The translations under genes were made by a program, and so were the position numbers. Shown here one piece after another: positions 45,301 to 53,489 of a stretch of DNA of 64,000 nt. Origin of the DNA: Atribacter laminatus (GTDB taxonomy: Bacteria > Atribacterota > Atribacteria > Atribacterales > Atribacteraceae); the NCBI RefSeq assembly GCF_015775515.1, contig NZ_CP065383.1, positions 1,798,001-1,862,000 of the forward strand. The letters are read 5' to 3'. Within the stretch, counting starts at the first letter, position 1. The number at the start of each line of letters is the position of its first letter. The notes beneath the pieces are model-generated. The model saw only the letters and a program-made list of their open reading frames with translations. It ran no database searches and was not told the origin of the DNA.

Positions 45301-45894
45301 GAAAAAGCCATAGAAGAGTATAAAAAATCTCTGGAATTAAAACCTGATAATCCTAATATTCATTATAATCTAGGCCTTGCCTATGAAGATCTTGAACTAT
45401 ATGAAAACGCTATACAAGCATTTCAAGAGTCCAACCGCATTAAGCCTAATGATTATGACACTTACAATAGTCTTGGTCGTATCTACAATCTAATGGAAAA
45501 ATATCAGGAAGCTCTTGAATCCCTTCAGAAATCAATAGAGCTCAATCCTGAAAATCATTATGCCCATTATAATCTTGGCCTTGCCTATGAAGGCCTTGAA
45601 CAGTATGAAAACGCAATCAAAGCTTACCAAGAAACTATTCACATCAAACCCGATTATATCTATGCCTATAATGACCTTGGTTATGTTTATTATTATCTTG
45701 ATCGAAACCAAGAAGCAGTGGAGATATTGCAAAAAGCCATTAATATTAATCCAGAGGCTGCAACCCCTAATTATTATTTAGGCATTACTTATCTTCAGAT
45801 GGGTGATAAAGACTCAGCCACAAAACAGTACGAAATTTTAAAGAAAATCGATCAGTCACTGGCTGAAAAGCTACTTAATAAGATTAATCAATAA
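42307..45894 (+). CDS. Large secreted ankyrin - two-module - TPR protein
   Basis: 1195 residues. Signal peptide 1-25; ankyrin repeats about 75-300 (GWTPLM, GADVNIKDKNGFTAILYAA, NVTPLMGA); a Pro/Thr linker; two copies of the recurring 'YxDPxGxF' module at about 348-481 and 490-637; another Pro/Thr linker with PTPTPQIT; then about 15 TPR units from 680 to the end. The TPRs alternate in two types and form a 68-residue super-repeat. All parts are protein-binding; no catalytic motif is seen. First gene of a plus-strand set with 45925 and 46786; RBS AGAGGG. Role: likely extracytoplasmic scaffold (inferred). Confidence 0.9.
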   Translation: MKMKLIVIWIFVIFFVISSQSTFSMDQNPSSPIKETDLAEEKASSAPSSDESRQAEVKDSLSCFDFQFTCEYGTPEEVKEAIKNGSDINCQDEELGWTPLMSGMLNESAQGIATLLVEAGANVNVTSWSGINALMLAAESSESSLVKYLLDNGAKEYINDTESEYGFTPLIWAAKNNDTNGGVVIQVLIDHGADVNIKDKNGFTAILYAAMLNRNEDVIRTLIQNGVDINQIGPKNVTPLMGAISMNSNINITKLLLDSGADVSVISEEGKKAIDYALELERFKGTEILRQLAEMSGVEIAQPMVPPDIETAPSPNVDVTATPLPTGLITPEITPTPVPTLVLPSMVYADPSGKFTLNFPTGFTFSTYVADRDMIGANYRTPNEQAYLEVRSFPSSQDMQFYISQHITEMALRGESSITSNGKTGNIKIYSRKTEQDELLTIVTTYQGIDIALVVIDLPIAVYQPSSPWLLELFKGINWEEKTPIIDGSYSDPDQKFSFKLPDGVRFLYAFKEDFCFNQPYRFLPEADGMVGSTPDGGQVMIASFSTPEKYQDYLKEYDQRVETGEYQVHGTSQLDVQGSLAKLTLYSYLAQNQKRAELLAVYEGTLVVISVWLPADNYQSAQTWLLSLFKNLTWKKEETLPSFSPLAQPTPTPQITITPQPTESLQPTTSPQMSSDDLSIEAAVHIEKGEFQKAIDLLKQSIVLQPDFGFAYGQLAYCYVQLKLYQEAVDELSDKLLPKKEYSTAYNLVGFAYENLARSDEALVFYQKAVELDPNYVDAYSNMGFVHFDQEQYQKAVDSFKKAAELKPNDPVIFNNLGFSYEKLGQYDGALQAYQEAVRIKPDYIKAHANIGYLYFDQEQYQKAVDALKKSLELEPSDPAILNTLGLSYENLKQYDNAIQAYQEAISIKPDFVNAYNNLGNLFFDLSQYQNALDSYKKSLIIDSTNPYNYYNLGLCYENLKQYDNAIQAYQEAISIKPDYVNAHTNLGVLYYNQDQSEKAIEEYKKSLELKPDNPNIHYNLGLAYEDLELYENAIQAFQESNRIKPNDYDTYNSLGRIYNLMEKYQEALESLQKSIELNPENHYAHYNLGLAYEGLEQYENAIKAYQETIHIKPDYIYAYNDLGYVYYYLDRNQEAVEILQKAININPEAATPNYYLGITYLQMGDKDSATKQYEILKKIDQSLAEKLLNKINQ
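44671..45250 (+). repeat. 204-bp super-repeat inside the TPR region
   Basis: TPR units alternate in two types (…NLKQYDNAIQAYQEAI… and …DQEQYQKAVDALKKSL…), giving a 68-residue, 204-bp period. Nearly identical DNA segments occur at 44671-44705 and 44875-44909, and at about 44978-45045 and 45182-45249, each offset by 204 bp. This shows recent duplication in the TPR array. Confidence 0.8.
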
Positions 45895-45924
45895 ATTCCT
45901 ATTCTGATATGAGGAGGGGAGATT

Positions 45925-46761
45925 TTGATGAAAGTCAAAGAGTTTTTTCTTTTCATTCTTTGCTTATTTTTAATTGGGAATCCGTGGTTTGTTGCTTTTT
46001 CTTCAGCAGAAAATATTATTCAATTTCCATCGTTAGATTTACCAAGCCCAAGCCCGACTCCTATTTTACCTTTTCAAAACCAAACGCCCCAACCCACCAT
46101 AACCGGTATTTTTCCGACTATGTCTCCTCCAATACCGACCCAAACTGGACCTCTTATTCCCACACCTCAGGTGGTGCAAACCCCTCAACCAGTTGAAATA
46201 AAACCGCAAATCGCCTGGGGCAAATTTAATGCTTATAAAGAATTTGGGACCGGTGATAAACTGCTTTTGGGGTTAGATGTTGATTATCCATTGAATTGGA
46301 AAGCTCAAGCTGATGTGTATAACCGGATCATTACTTTCAATGAAGATCCATCTGGTTTGGTTTCTTTTCTGGTTTTACCCGCTTGGCAAGGGAGCTGGAT
46401 GGATGGATATGATTTCTTTAATTATATCTCTCAAGGACTTTACCAGAAGTTTACCAATCTTTCCTTATTGAACCAAGAATCAGGGTCGGTTCCCAACCAA
46501 GCCATTGGAGTCTATCCTACTTATTATAAGGCTGATTTACAAGGATTTATCCAAGAGAGAGAGATGTTTATTCATGTTGAAGTCGCAGTCCTTAGAATTG
46601 AAGTAACCGCCACCAGTAATTTGAGTTATGCTGGTTCAGTTATTTGTTATTCACCCCGTGAAGTTTACCAGGAAAAATTCCAAAACTATTTTGGCCGGAT
46701 GATTCGATCGGTGGCGAAATCAATGGAAACTATTCCGACCCAAAATAAGCAAGGTGGATAG
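45925..46761 (+). CDS. Secreted PsbP-like protein A (paralogue of 52602)
   Basis: 278 residues. Signal peptide (about 1-30), a linker rich in Pro/Thr/Gln (PSPSPTPILPFQNQTPQ), and a single C-terminal domain of about 200 residues with YPLNWKAQADVYNRII and NEDPSGLVSF. The same blocks recur in the minus-strand gene at 52602 (YPENWQVIPDSFNRMV, NEDASGLVSLRL), so the two are paralogues. The domain resembles PsbP/DUF1795 folds in outline. GAGGGGAG lies 7 nt before ATG 45928, so that ATG (second codon) is an equally good start. Second gene of the plus-strand module set. Function unknown. Confidence 0.85.
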   Translation: MMKVKEFFLFILCLFLIGNPWFVAFSSAENIIQFPSLDLPSPSPTPILPFQNQTPQPTITGIFPTMSPPIPTQTGPLIPTPQVVQTPQPVEIKPQIAWGKFNAYKEFGTGDKLLLGLDVDYPLNWKAQADVYNRIITFNEDPSGLVSFLVLPAWQGSWMDGYDFFNYISQGLYQKFTNLSLLNQESGSVPNQAIGVYPTYYKADLQGFIQEREMFIHVEVAVLRIEVTATSNLSYAGSVICYSPREVYQEKFQNYFGRMIRSVAKSMETIPTQNKQGG

Positions 46762-46785
46762 AATTTTTAAAAGAGGTGAAAACAC

Positions 46786-48513
46786 TTGAAGGTACTCTTT
46801 TGGATCCAAAAAATTTTATGGGTGCTTCTCTTGATATTGGTTTTGAATCCAACTGAGATTATATTGGGACAAAATCTTTCATCTGATGAAGAGTATCTAT
46901 CAATTATAGAAAAAATAAAAAAGGGAGAAGATACTGAGACAGATTATACCAAGCTTCGGATGCTTTACACTCAGACATCATTTTATCAACCGGAGTCAGC
47001 AGAACGAGATGAGAATATACTCAAAATGACTCAGGCTTGGATCGATAAACACGATAATGAGGCCATTGAGATAGGAAACCAACTTTTAGAAGGAGAATAT
47101 CTTAACCCTTTTGTTCATGATTTATTCGCGAAAATTTATAAAGAAAGCGGGGAAGGAGATCCCTTATTTCATTTGTTGATGTTTATTAACATCATTACCT
47201 CTATTCAAGGAGATGGAAAAAGTTATGAGACTGCCTATCAGGTCATTTCAACTTGGGAAGAAAAAGCAATGATGACCTTTGTGCGGGTATCTCCGGTAGA
47301 TCAAGTTTTTGAACCGACTCTTCATGATGGTCATTGCTATCATGTGATTCAGGTCAAAGCCGATGAAACCGGCGAAATAAGCGATCTTTATTTTAATATT
47401 GATATCCCATACCAAAAAGCCCAACAAACTGGTCCGGTTGTGACTGCGCCAGTTATCACCCCACCTACCCCCACCCCAGCTCTCCAACCCATCACCACCT
47501 ATACCGATCCCACCGGTCAGTTTTCCATTCATTTTCCTGCTGGTTTTTCCCTTCTGGCTTCACAAACCAACCTTATACAATGTTTAACCCCCAACAATGG
47601 CAATCTCTATCTGATCATCTCTGATTATGCGAATACGATGAAAGCTTTTTCCGATGAGGTCCTAAACAGACCGGCGTCTTTCTCCGGGGAAAGCCAGTTC
47701 CAGGCTGGAAACCTATCGGGAAAAATTCAGCTCTATACTATGTCTGGATCTTTTCAGGTTCTGGATGGAAAAAGTTACGCCGTTCTCCTCGTCACCTATG
47801 CTGGGATAGACTATGGCCTGGTGGTGGTACTTCCAGCCGAATCATATTCAGCTGCTCAAAACTGGCTCTCCGCCCTGGTAACTGGGGTTCAATACCAGCC
47901 CGCCACCTCACCACCACCAGTGGTTTTAACTCCAACTGTAACTCCCACTTTCCAGGTTACAAACTCTCTGGAATATACTGTGCTCGATGGATTATTCCAA
48001 GTTTTACTTCCCGCTGGATCGAGTCAAGGAGGGAAGTGGCCAAATATTGCTGAATACCAAACTCCCAGTCAGGGGACTCTCTATATTCTCAGTGGGGACA
48101 CTGCCGGAACTCTGAATCTTTTCCGTCAAGACTTGACCCAAAAACAGGGCAAGATGCTGAGTCAGCCGGTGCTTTTTCAAACCGATGAAGGTGTCCAAGG
48201 AAGGATGGAAATAAACACCATGGTAGGAAACTTTCAAGCAGCCGATGGGAAAGACTATATTAGTTTTCTGGTGAGCTATGAACGACCCGAAGGTGCCCTG
48301 GTGATTATTGTTCCCAACAACCTCTATACTGAAGCTCAGGGCTGGATTTCCCCCCTCATCACCGATGTGACGTTTCAGGCTATTCAACCAACCCCATCTC
48401 CCTTTCTAACACCGATGCCGACTGCAACCACAATGGTAACACCTCCTCCCTCTCCATCAGTTTCAACAACCACACTCCCATCCGAAACCTTACCACCTCT
48501 ATCCGGTTTATAG
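46786..48513 (+). CDS. Secreted DUF4919-like protein with two recurring modules
   Basis: 575 residues from a TTG start (AAGAGGTG about 9 nt upstream). Signal peptide 1-28; a DUF4919-like domain at about 33-215 (TDYTKLRMLYTQTSFYQPES, QGDGKSYETAYQVIS, YFNIDIPYQKA); then the recurring module twice, at about 239-370 (YTDPTGQFSIHFPAG, TPNNGNLY, LPAESYSAAQNWL) and 397-531 (LFQVLLPAG, TPSQGTLY). The tail is Pro/Thr/Ser-rich. The DUF4919 part is shared with the 57675 gene. Last gene of the plus-strand set. No catalytic residues are recognised. Confidence 0.88.
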   Translation: MKVLFWIQKILWVLLLILVLNPTEIILGQNLSSDEEYLSIIEKIKKGEDTETDYTKLRMLYTQTSFYQPESAERDENILKMTQAWIDKHDNEAIEIGNQLLEGEYLNPFVHDLFAKIYKESGEGDPLFHLLMFINIITSIQGDGKSYETAYQVISTWEEKAMMTFVRVSPVDQVFEPTLHDGHCYHVIQVKADETGEISDLYFNIDIPYQKAQQTGPVVTAPVITPPTPTPALQPITTYTDPTGQFSIHFPAGFSLLASQTNLIQCLTPNNGNLYLIISDYANTMKAFSDEVLNRPASFSGESQFQAGNLSGKIQLYTMSGSFQVLDGKSYAVLLVTYAGIDYGLVVVLPAESYSAAQNWLSALVTGVQYQPATSPPPVVLTPTVTPTFQVTNSLEYTVLDGLFQVLLPAGSSQGGKWPNIAEYQTPSQGTLYILSGDTAGTLNLFRQDLTQKQGKMLSQPVLFQTDEGVQGRMEINTMVGNFQAADGKDYISFLVSYERPEGALVIIVPNNLYTEAQGWISPLITDVTFQAIQPTPSPFLTPMPTATTMVTPPPSPSVSTTTLPSETLPPLSGL

Positions 48514-49052
48514 GTTCTTGTTCAACGATATTTTTCTTGAATAGCTTTTTCATTTTTAATTTGTATGGCATAATAATGAAACTGGACAACCATTTATTTT
48601 GTAGCGGCAAATATTGAACGGCCGGAAAAAATTCGTCCTCACAAAATTAATTCTTTTATAGAGAAGTTGATAGGGGCAGACACACCGGTCTGCCCCTACA
48701 GAAAATATTGTTTTTATCCGAAAATATAAAAATTGATAAACGGAAACCCGAGGGGCGGATACATTGGTCCGCCCTTCGGAGAATAAAAAATAGTGAAAAA
48801 TGATAATAATTTTATGAATAGACTGTCATGCCGATAAAAGGCATCCGATGAGGATGATAGTACCTATCTAAAACAGCTGTTGCGAGGAATGCAATCATTC
48901 TTTAATTAGACGACGTGACAATCTCATCAGCTCATTCCGTTATTTAGAGGAGTCCGGTGTTTTGAGAATCCCATTCACCCACTTCGTCATCGTATATTGA
49001 TTCCTATACCAAAAATACCAAATAATTACTAAAATGTTTTATAAAAGAAAAA
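48514..49052. repeat. Intergenic hairpin repeats
   Basis: Two hairpin repeats of the form GGGGCAGAC-N6-GTCTGCCCC (48673-48700) and GGGCGGA-N8-TCCGCCC (48754-48776), then degenerate copies of the 'GACGTGACAATCTCATC' and 'AGGAGTCCGGTGTTTTGAGAATCCC' repeats (48912-48982). No gene is visible. The left end of the IS110 element lies somewhere to the right of these. Confidence 0.65.
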
Positions 49053-50262
49053 AGAAGGTGGAAAAAGGACATTTTCGTCATTGGTTAAAAAACCGTTCAG
49101 AATGTTGTCCACCACCTTCTTCTCTTCCCCAAGACTTTACAGAACATGAGGCAACTAAAGCCTGAATAAAAAAACGATGAAAGTCCAAGGAAGAATAGAT
49201 CAAAATACCAACCAAAAGAAAAGGGAGATAAAAAACATGAAGTACCAACAAGTAGTGGGCATGGATATTGCGAAAGACTCAGTGCAAGCCAGTCGCTTTG
49301 ATGGAACAACTTTTTTTGATTTTTCCTTTCCCAACCAAGAAAAGTCGTTCCTGAAAGAGGTTCAGAAAAGCATCCCAAAAAGTGATCCCTCTCACACTCT
49401 TTTTGTCATGGAAGCAACTGGAGCGTATCATCTCAAACTCGCCACTACCCTCTATAAGAAAGGTTACTCCGTTGCCGTCGTCAATCCCTTCATCATCAAA
49501 AAATATGCCGAGATGCTCTTAAAAAGAGCCAAGACTGATAGGAAAGATGCTCGGTTGATTGCCCAATTTGGTTTTTATCAGGAGGTCACTCTCTTTGCTC
49601 CCAAAGAGAGCATGGCTGAAGAAATAACTCAAGTCTTAAAAGGTCTAGACCAACTCAAAAAAGAAAGAACCAACTTGAAGAATTACCGAGAAGCATTCAC
49701 CTGCCATAACGAGATCAACCCAGTGGTGAGGGATATCTATCAAAAACAGCTGGAAGAGATCGAAAAAGCGATCAAAACCCTCGAAGCCGAAGCAAAACGA
49801 CTGGTTTCCCAGTATGCTCCGAAAGAATACCAACTGCTCCTGAGTATCAAAGGAATCGGGAAATGCTCGGCGACTGCTCTTTTAGGACTCCTCCAAAAGA
49901 TGGATCGCTTCTCTCGAGGGAAAGAAGTGGCCAGTTTCTTAGGCCTTGCTCCCCAGATCTCTCAATCTGGAAAAGACAAAGGCAAAGCCTGGCTGAGTAA
50001 AAAGGGGAACGGCTATCTCCGTAGGCTTCTCTATCTTGCGGCTCTTTCGGCTTCACGGTCTAATGCTCAATGTCGGGAACTCTATCAGCGACTCCTTGCG
50101 AAAGGAAAACCGAAGAAAGTCGCTCTCATAGCAGTCGCCAATAAGCTCTTAAGACAGGCCTTTGCAGTATTAAAAAGTGGTTGTCCTTATGATCCTCATT
50201 ACCTAAAACTAAAAAGTAATCTTGAAGTAGTTTTGACTTGACAATTAACACAGAACATTCTG
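49052..50262 (+). mobile_element. IS110-family element (approximate limits)
   Basis: Limits are tentative because IS110 elements have no clear inverted ends. The transposase gene is at 49237-50241. To its left is a folded segment, AAGAAGGTGG / CCACCTTCTT (49052-49061, 49112-49121) with GGACA / TGTCC and GGTT / AACC inside, the position where IS110 elements encode their bridge RNA. ACAGAACAT occurs on both sides of the gene (49139-49147 and 50250-50258) and may mark the ends; in that case the fold would lie outside. CAGAATGTT in the fold (49098-49106) is complementary to AACATTCTG at the right flank (50254-50262). Confidence 0.55.
49237..50241 (+). CDS. IS110-family transposase (DEDD recombinase)
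   Basis: 334 residues from ATG 49237 (GGGAG about 9 nt upstream; the frame is open to 49177 but relatives start here). N-terminal RuvC-like DEDD domain: Asp in GMDIAKDSV, Glu in MEATGAYH, and the Asp pair in KTDRKDARLIAQF. The C-terminal Tnp_20 domain includes LLSIKGIGKCSATALLGLL, FLGLAP, and SKKGNGYLRRLLYLAA, with the conserved Ser region (ALSASR). Family knowledge: these recombinases are guided by a bridge RNA. The frame is intact, so it may be active. It sits between the two halves of the secreted-module region. Confidence 0.95.
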   Translation: MKYQQVVGMDIAKDSVQASRFDGTTFFDFSFPNQEKSFLKEVQKSIPKSDPSHTLFVMEATGAYHLKLATTLYKKGYSVAVVNPFIIKKYAEMLLKRAKTDRKDARLIAQFGFYQEVTLFAPKESMAEEITQVLKGLDQLKKERTNLKNYREAFTCHNEINPVVRDIYQKQLEEIEKAIKTLEAEAKRLVSQYAPKEYQLLLSIKGIGKCSATALLGLLQKMDRFSRGKEVASFLGLAPQISQSGKDKGKAWLSKKGNGYLRRLLYLAALSASRSNAQCRELYQRLLAKGKPKKVALIAVANKLLRQAFAVLKSGCPYDPHYLKLKSNLEVVLT

Positions 50263-50501
50263 AGGAGCGTCTTTTGCGACGTGAGAATCCCATCTTTTAA
50301 AATATTTATAAAGAATAAAGAATGAAAAGATGAGATCCTCACGCCCTCGAAAAGAGAGGGCTCAGGATGACGGATATGGTGTCAGATAAGATCCTCACGG
50401 CTTCTCAATACGAAGCTTCAGGATGACATGATTTTTTACTGGTTCCTGTATTTTCAGAATAAATCAAGAAATGAATAATTGGAAGGAAAGGAGAATTTTT
50501 T
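50242..50501. repeat. Intergenic repeats before transketolase
   Basis: Three overlapping copies of the 'GAGATCCTCACG ... CAGGATGACA' family: 50259-50294, 50331-50375 (with an inner CCCTCG-AAAAG-AGAGGG hairpin) and 50386-50428. The transketolase RBS and leader occupy the last 60 bp. Confidence 0.7.
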
Positions 50502-52535
50502 ATGAACATTGAAGAACTTTCGGTTAAAACCATACGTATGCTGGCTTTGGATACCATTCAAAAAGCCAATTCTGGTCACCCTGGACTACCTTTGGGAGCA
50601 GCTCCAATGACCTATGCTATATTTAAAAAATTTCTATCCATCAACCCCAAAAATCCTTGCTGGGTGAATCGGGATCGTTTCGTTCTTTCCGCTGGTCATG
50701 GTTCGGCACTTTTATATGCAATGCTTTATTTATCTGGATTTGAAAAAATGACCCTGGAGGAGTTGAAATCTTTCCGCCAATGGGAGAGCAAAACTCCTGG
50801 GCATCCAGAATATGATTTAGAGTGTGGAATAGAAATTACGACTGGACCATTAGGACAGGGTTTTGCCACTGGAGTAGGGATGGCTATTGCGGAAAGTCAT
50901 TTAGCTGCAACTTATAATCGCCCTGGATTTAACCTGGTTGACCACTATGTCTATGCTATCGTGAGTGATGGTGACCTCATGGAAGGAGTTGCTGCCGAAG
51001 CAGCCTCACTAGCTGGCCATCTCCAATTAGGGAAACTCATTTACCTTTATGATAATAACCATATTAGTTTAGCATCAGAAACTGGGCTTCATTATACCGA
51101 AGATGTAAGGAAAAAATTTGAAGCTTTTAATTGGCAAGTGTTAGAAGTTAAAGATGGCAATGATTTAGCTGCAATCGAAAAAGCCATTCAGGAAGCCAAA
51201 ACCGAGAGCACCCATCCGAGTTTAATTATGGTTTCCACTCATATCGGGTTCGGAAGCCCAAAACAAGATAGTTTTGGGGTTCATGGTTCTCCCCTAAAGC
51301 CCGAGGAAGTGGTTGCTACCAAAAAGTTTTATGACTGGCCGGAAGATAAACCTTTTTTTGTACCCGAGGATGTCTTAAGTCATATGAGAGAAACCGTCAA
51401 TAAAGGATCTCAGATAGAAAAGGAATGGGATGCTTTATTTGCTGAATATACCAAAAAGTATCCAGCTGAAGCTGAAGAATTTGAAAAAAGAGTGAAAGGA
51501 ATCCTTTCCGAGAATTGGGCACAAAACATTCCTTCTTATTCTTCGGAAACAAAAAGCATTGCCACTCGTAGCGTTGGAGGAGAAGTCATGAATGCTATTG
51601 CTAAAAATTGCCCGTCTTTGATGGGTGGTTCAGCTGATTTGGATCCTTCTACCAACACTGTTCTTAAGGGAAAAGGGACCTTCCATCCACCAGTTCCTGG
51701 AGCAGAAAAAATGCAGGGAGTAGTCGCCGGTCCTTTTGGTTACTCTGGAAGAAACATAATGTTTGGTATTCGAGAGCATGCCATGGGAAGCATTCTTAAC
51801 GGAATGGCACTTCATGGCGGTATTATTCCGTATGGTGCTACTTTCCTTACCTTTTCCGACTATATGCGACCGGCTATCCGTCTGGCAGCGCTTTCCAACC
51901 TCCATGTTATCTATGTATTTACCCACGACTCAATCGGTCTCGGCGAAGATGGACCAACCCATCAACCAGTAGAACAAATCAGCAGCTTAAGAACAGTTCC
52001 TAACTTAATGGTTATCCGTCCCGCTGATGCCAACGAAACCGCCCAAGCCTGGAAAATAGCGATTCGTGCCAAAAGTCCGGTAGCTTTAATTTTCTCCCGC
52101 CAGAAACTACCGGTGATCGATCAAACCAAGTACGCATCAGCTGAAGGAGTCACCCGGGGAGCTTATATTCTTTCTGATTGTGATTCTTCAGCTCCTGATC
52201 TTATTTTGATTGCATCCGGTTCTGAGGTTGGACTTGCTTTAAAAGCTTCCGAAAAAATGACAACTGAGGGAACCAAAGTTCGAGTGGTCAGTATGCCATC
52301 CTGGGAACTTTTTGAACAGCAATCGGAGGAATACCGTCATCAAGTGCTCCCACCATCGGTTAAGAAACGGATTTCAATTGAAGCTGGAGTTTCAATTGGA
52401 TGGGAAAGATATGTTGGAGAACAGGGAGTTATTATTGGAGTGAATCGATATGGTGCATCGGCTCCAGGTGAATTAGTTATGGAGAAATTTGGTTTCTCAG
52501 TAGATAATATTATTCAGAAAGCTAAAAGCCTATAA
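50502..52535 (+). CDS. tkt: Transketolase
   Basis: 677 residues, full-length single-chain transketolase. N-terminal LALDTIQKANSGHPGLPLGAAPM; the thiamine diphosphate motif VSDGDLMEG with NN about 30 residues on (YDNNHISL); the Pyr-domain EHAMGSILNGMALHGG and HDSIGLGEDGPTHQPVEQ; and a C-terminal domain with SMPSWELFEQQ. It moves two-carbon units in the non-oxidative pentose phosphate pathway. AAGGAG lies 8 nt before the ATG. It stands alone between the two secreted-protein sets and has its own terminator; no pentose pathway partner is near. Confidence 0.98.
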   Translation: MNIEELSVKTIRMLALDTIQKANSGHPGLPLGAAPMTYAIFKKFLSINPKNPCWVNRDRFVLSAGHGSALLYAMLYLSGFEKMTLEELKSFRQWESKTPGHPEYDLECGIEITTGPLGQGFATGVGMAIAESHLAATYNRPGFNLVDHYVYAIVSDGDLMEGVAAEAASLAGHLQLGKLIYLYDNNHISLASETGLHYTEDVRKKFEAFNWQVLEVKDGNDLAAIEKAIQEAKTESTHPSLIMVSTHIGFGSPKQDSFGVHGSPLKPEEVVATKKFYDWPEDKPFFVPEDVLSHMRETVNKGSQIEKEWDALFAEYTKKYPAEAEEFEKRVKGILSENWAQNIPSYSSETKSIATRSVGGEVMNAIAKNCPSLMGGSADLDPSTNTVLKGKGTFHPPVPGAEKMQGVVAGPFGYSGRNIMFGIREHAMGSILNGMALHGGIIPYGATFLTFSDYMRPAIRLAALSNLHVIYVFTHDSIGLGEDGPTHQPVEQISSLRTVPNLMVIRPADANETAQAWKIAIRAKSPVALIFSRQKLPVIDQTKYASAEGVTRGAYILSDCDSSAPDLILIASGSEVGLALKASEKMTTEGTKVRVVSMPSWELFEQQSEEYRHQVLPPSVKKRISIEAGVSIGWERYVGEQGVIIGVNRYGASAPGELVMEKFGFSVDNIIQKAKSL

Positions 52536-52558
52536 TCTTTTAAGCGGTATGAACTGTT

Positions 52559-52603
52559 GGCATGGGGAATAGATAAAAGAGCTTACCCCATGCCTCTTTT
52601 TTT
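52559..52603 (+). terminator. Rho-independent terminator of tkt
   Basis: GGCATGGGG / CCCCATGCC stem (52559-52567 and 52586-52594), 18-nt loop, then TC and seven T. It touches the stop of the convergent gene at 52602. Confidence 0.9.
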
Positions 52604-53399
52604 ATTTTAAGGAATTTTTATAAGAAGTCATCATCCGGCTAAAAAAGTCTTTATATTTTTGCTGATAAACTGAAGATGGAGCCCAATATATAACAGCATT
52701 ACCTAAATTACTCTCGTAAAGCGAATATACCCAGGTTTCGATACACATTGTCATCTCGGTTCCTTGGAAATTTCCCTGTAGTTCATAACGAGCAATGGTT
52801 TCGTTCGCCCCATAGGAAGCTACCGCTTGATTGGTGATATTTTGCTCGTCCTTATTGATAACTCGAATATTAGAAACAGTTGAGGAAAGCATTTGGACAA
52901 TGGCGGCAACATAATCGGTGGCATTGGAATACCTCACGTAGCTAATGATATAAAGCCTTAAAGATACTAAGCCACTGGCATCCTCATTCAAACTAACCAT
53001 CCGGTTGAAGCTGTCGGGAATAACCTGCCAGTTTTCCGGATATTCGATTTGGCCTCTTCCCACCTGATCCATGGTACCGACTACGTCTTTAAGATTAAAT
53101 TTTTTCCAGACTGCAGGGATTGGTTGTCCTTGGTTTTGAGTTTGGTTGGGGTCAAGGATCTGAATTTGGCCAGGTTGAGGTGTGCTTGGAATTGGAAGGG
53201 ACGGTTGCTGAGAGGGAGTTACCGGTTGACTTTGGGAGAAATCAAGAGTTGGGAGCTGGCCGGGAGTTTGACCGGAAGAAGGGGTAGGTTGGCCAACACC
53301 GGGAAGATTGAGAATATTTTCACTATTTTGGGCTAATCCCAGTCCAGAAACCCAAGTTATCATGAAAGCAACGAAGATGACAAATCTTAATCTTTTCAT
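52602..53399 (-). CDS. Secreted PsbP-like protein B (paralogue of 45925)
   Basis: 265 residues: signal peptide 1-23, then a long Pro/Gln/Ser-rich linker (to about residue 95) and one C-terminal domain homologous to that of the 45925 gene. Shared blocks are the 'YP.NW' start, 'FNRM.S.NED.SGLVS' and a late 'VYQQKYKDFFSRMM'. It closes the minus-strand set. About 90 nt separate it from the caspase gene stop, so co-transcription is likely. AGGAGG precedes ATG 53399. No enzymatic motif. The pairing of one such gene with each module-gene set suggests it belongs to the same functional unit. Confidence 0.85.
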   Translation of the reverse strand: MKRLRFVIFVAFMITWVSGLGLAQNSENILNLPGVGQPTPSSGQTPGQLPTLDFSQSQPVTPSQQPSLPIPSTPQPGQIQILDPNQTQNQGQPIPAVWKKFNLKDVVGTMDQVGRGQIEYPENWQVIPDSFNRMVSLNEDASGLVSLRLYIISYVRYSNATDYVAAIVQMLSSTVSNIRVINKDEQNITNQAVASYGANETIARYELQGNFQGTEMTMCIETWVYSLYESNLGNAVIYWAPSSVYQQKYKDFFSRMMTSYKNSLK

Positions 53400-53489
53400 A
53401 TAATGGACTCCTCCTTTAGAGATGTATTACTTTCTCCTGAAAATCCAGTAATGAACGTAGTATTTTCAGTGACATTAAAACGCTTTCCC

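Noticed and set aside
48673-48776. Two hairpins considered as terminators of the module-gene operon
   Set aside because: They lack T runs, lie 160-260 bp behind the stop and look like another dispersed hairpin repeat.
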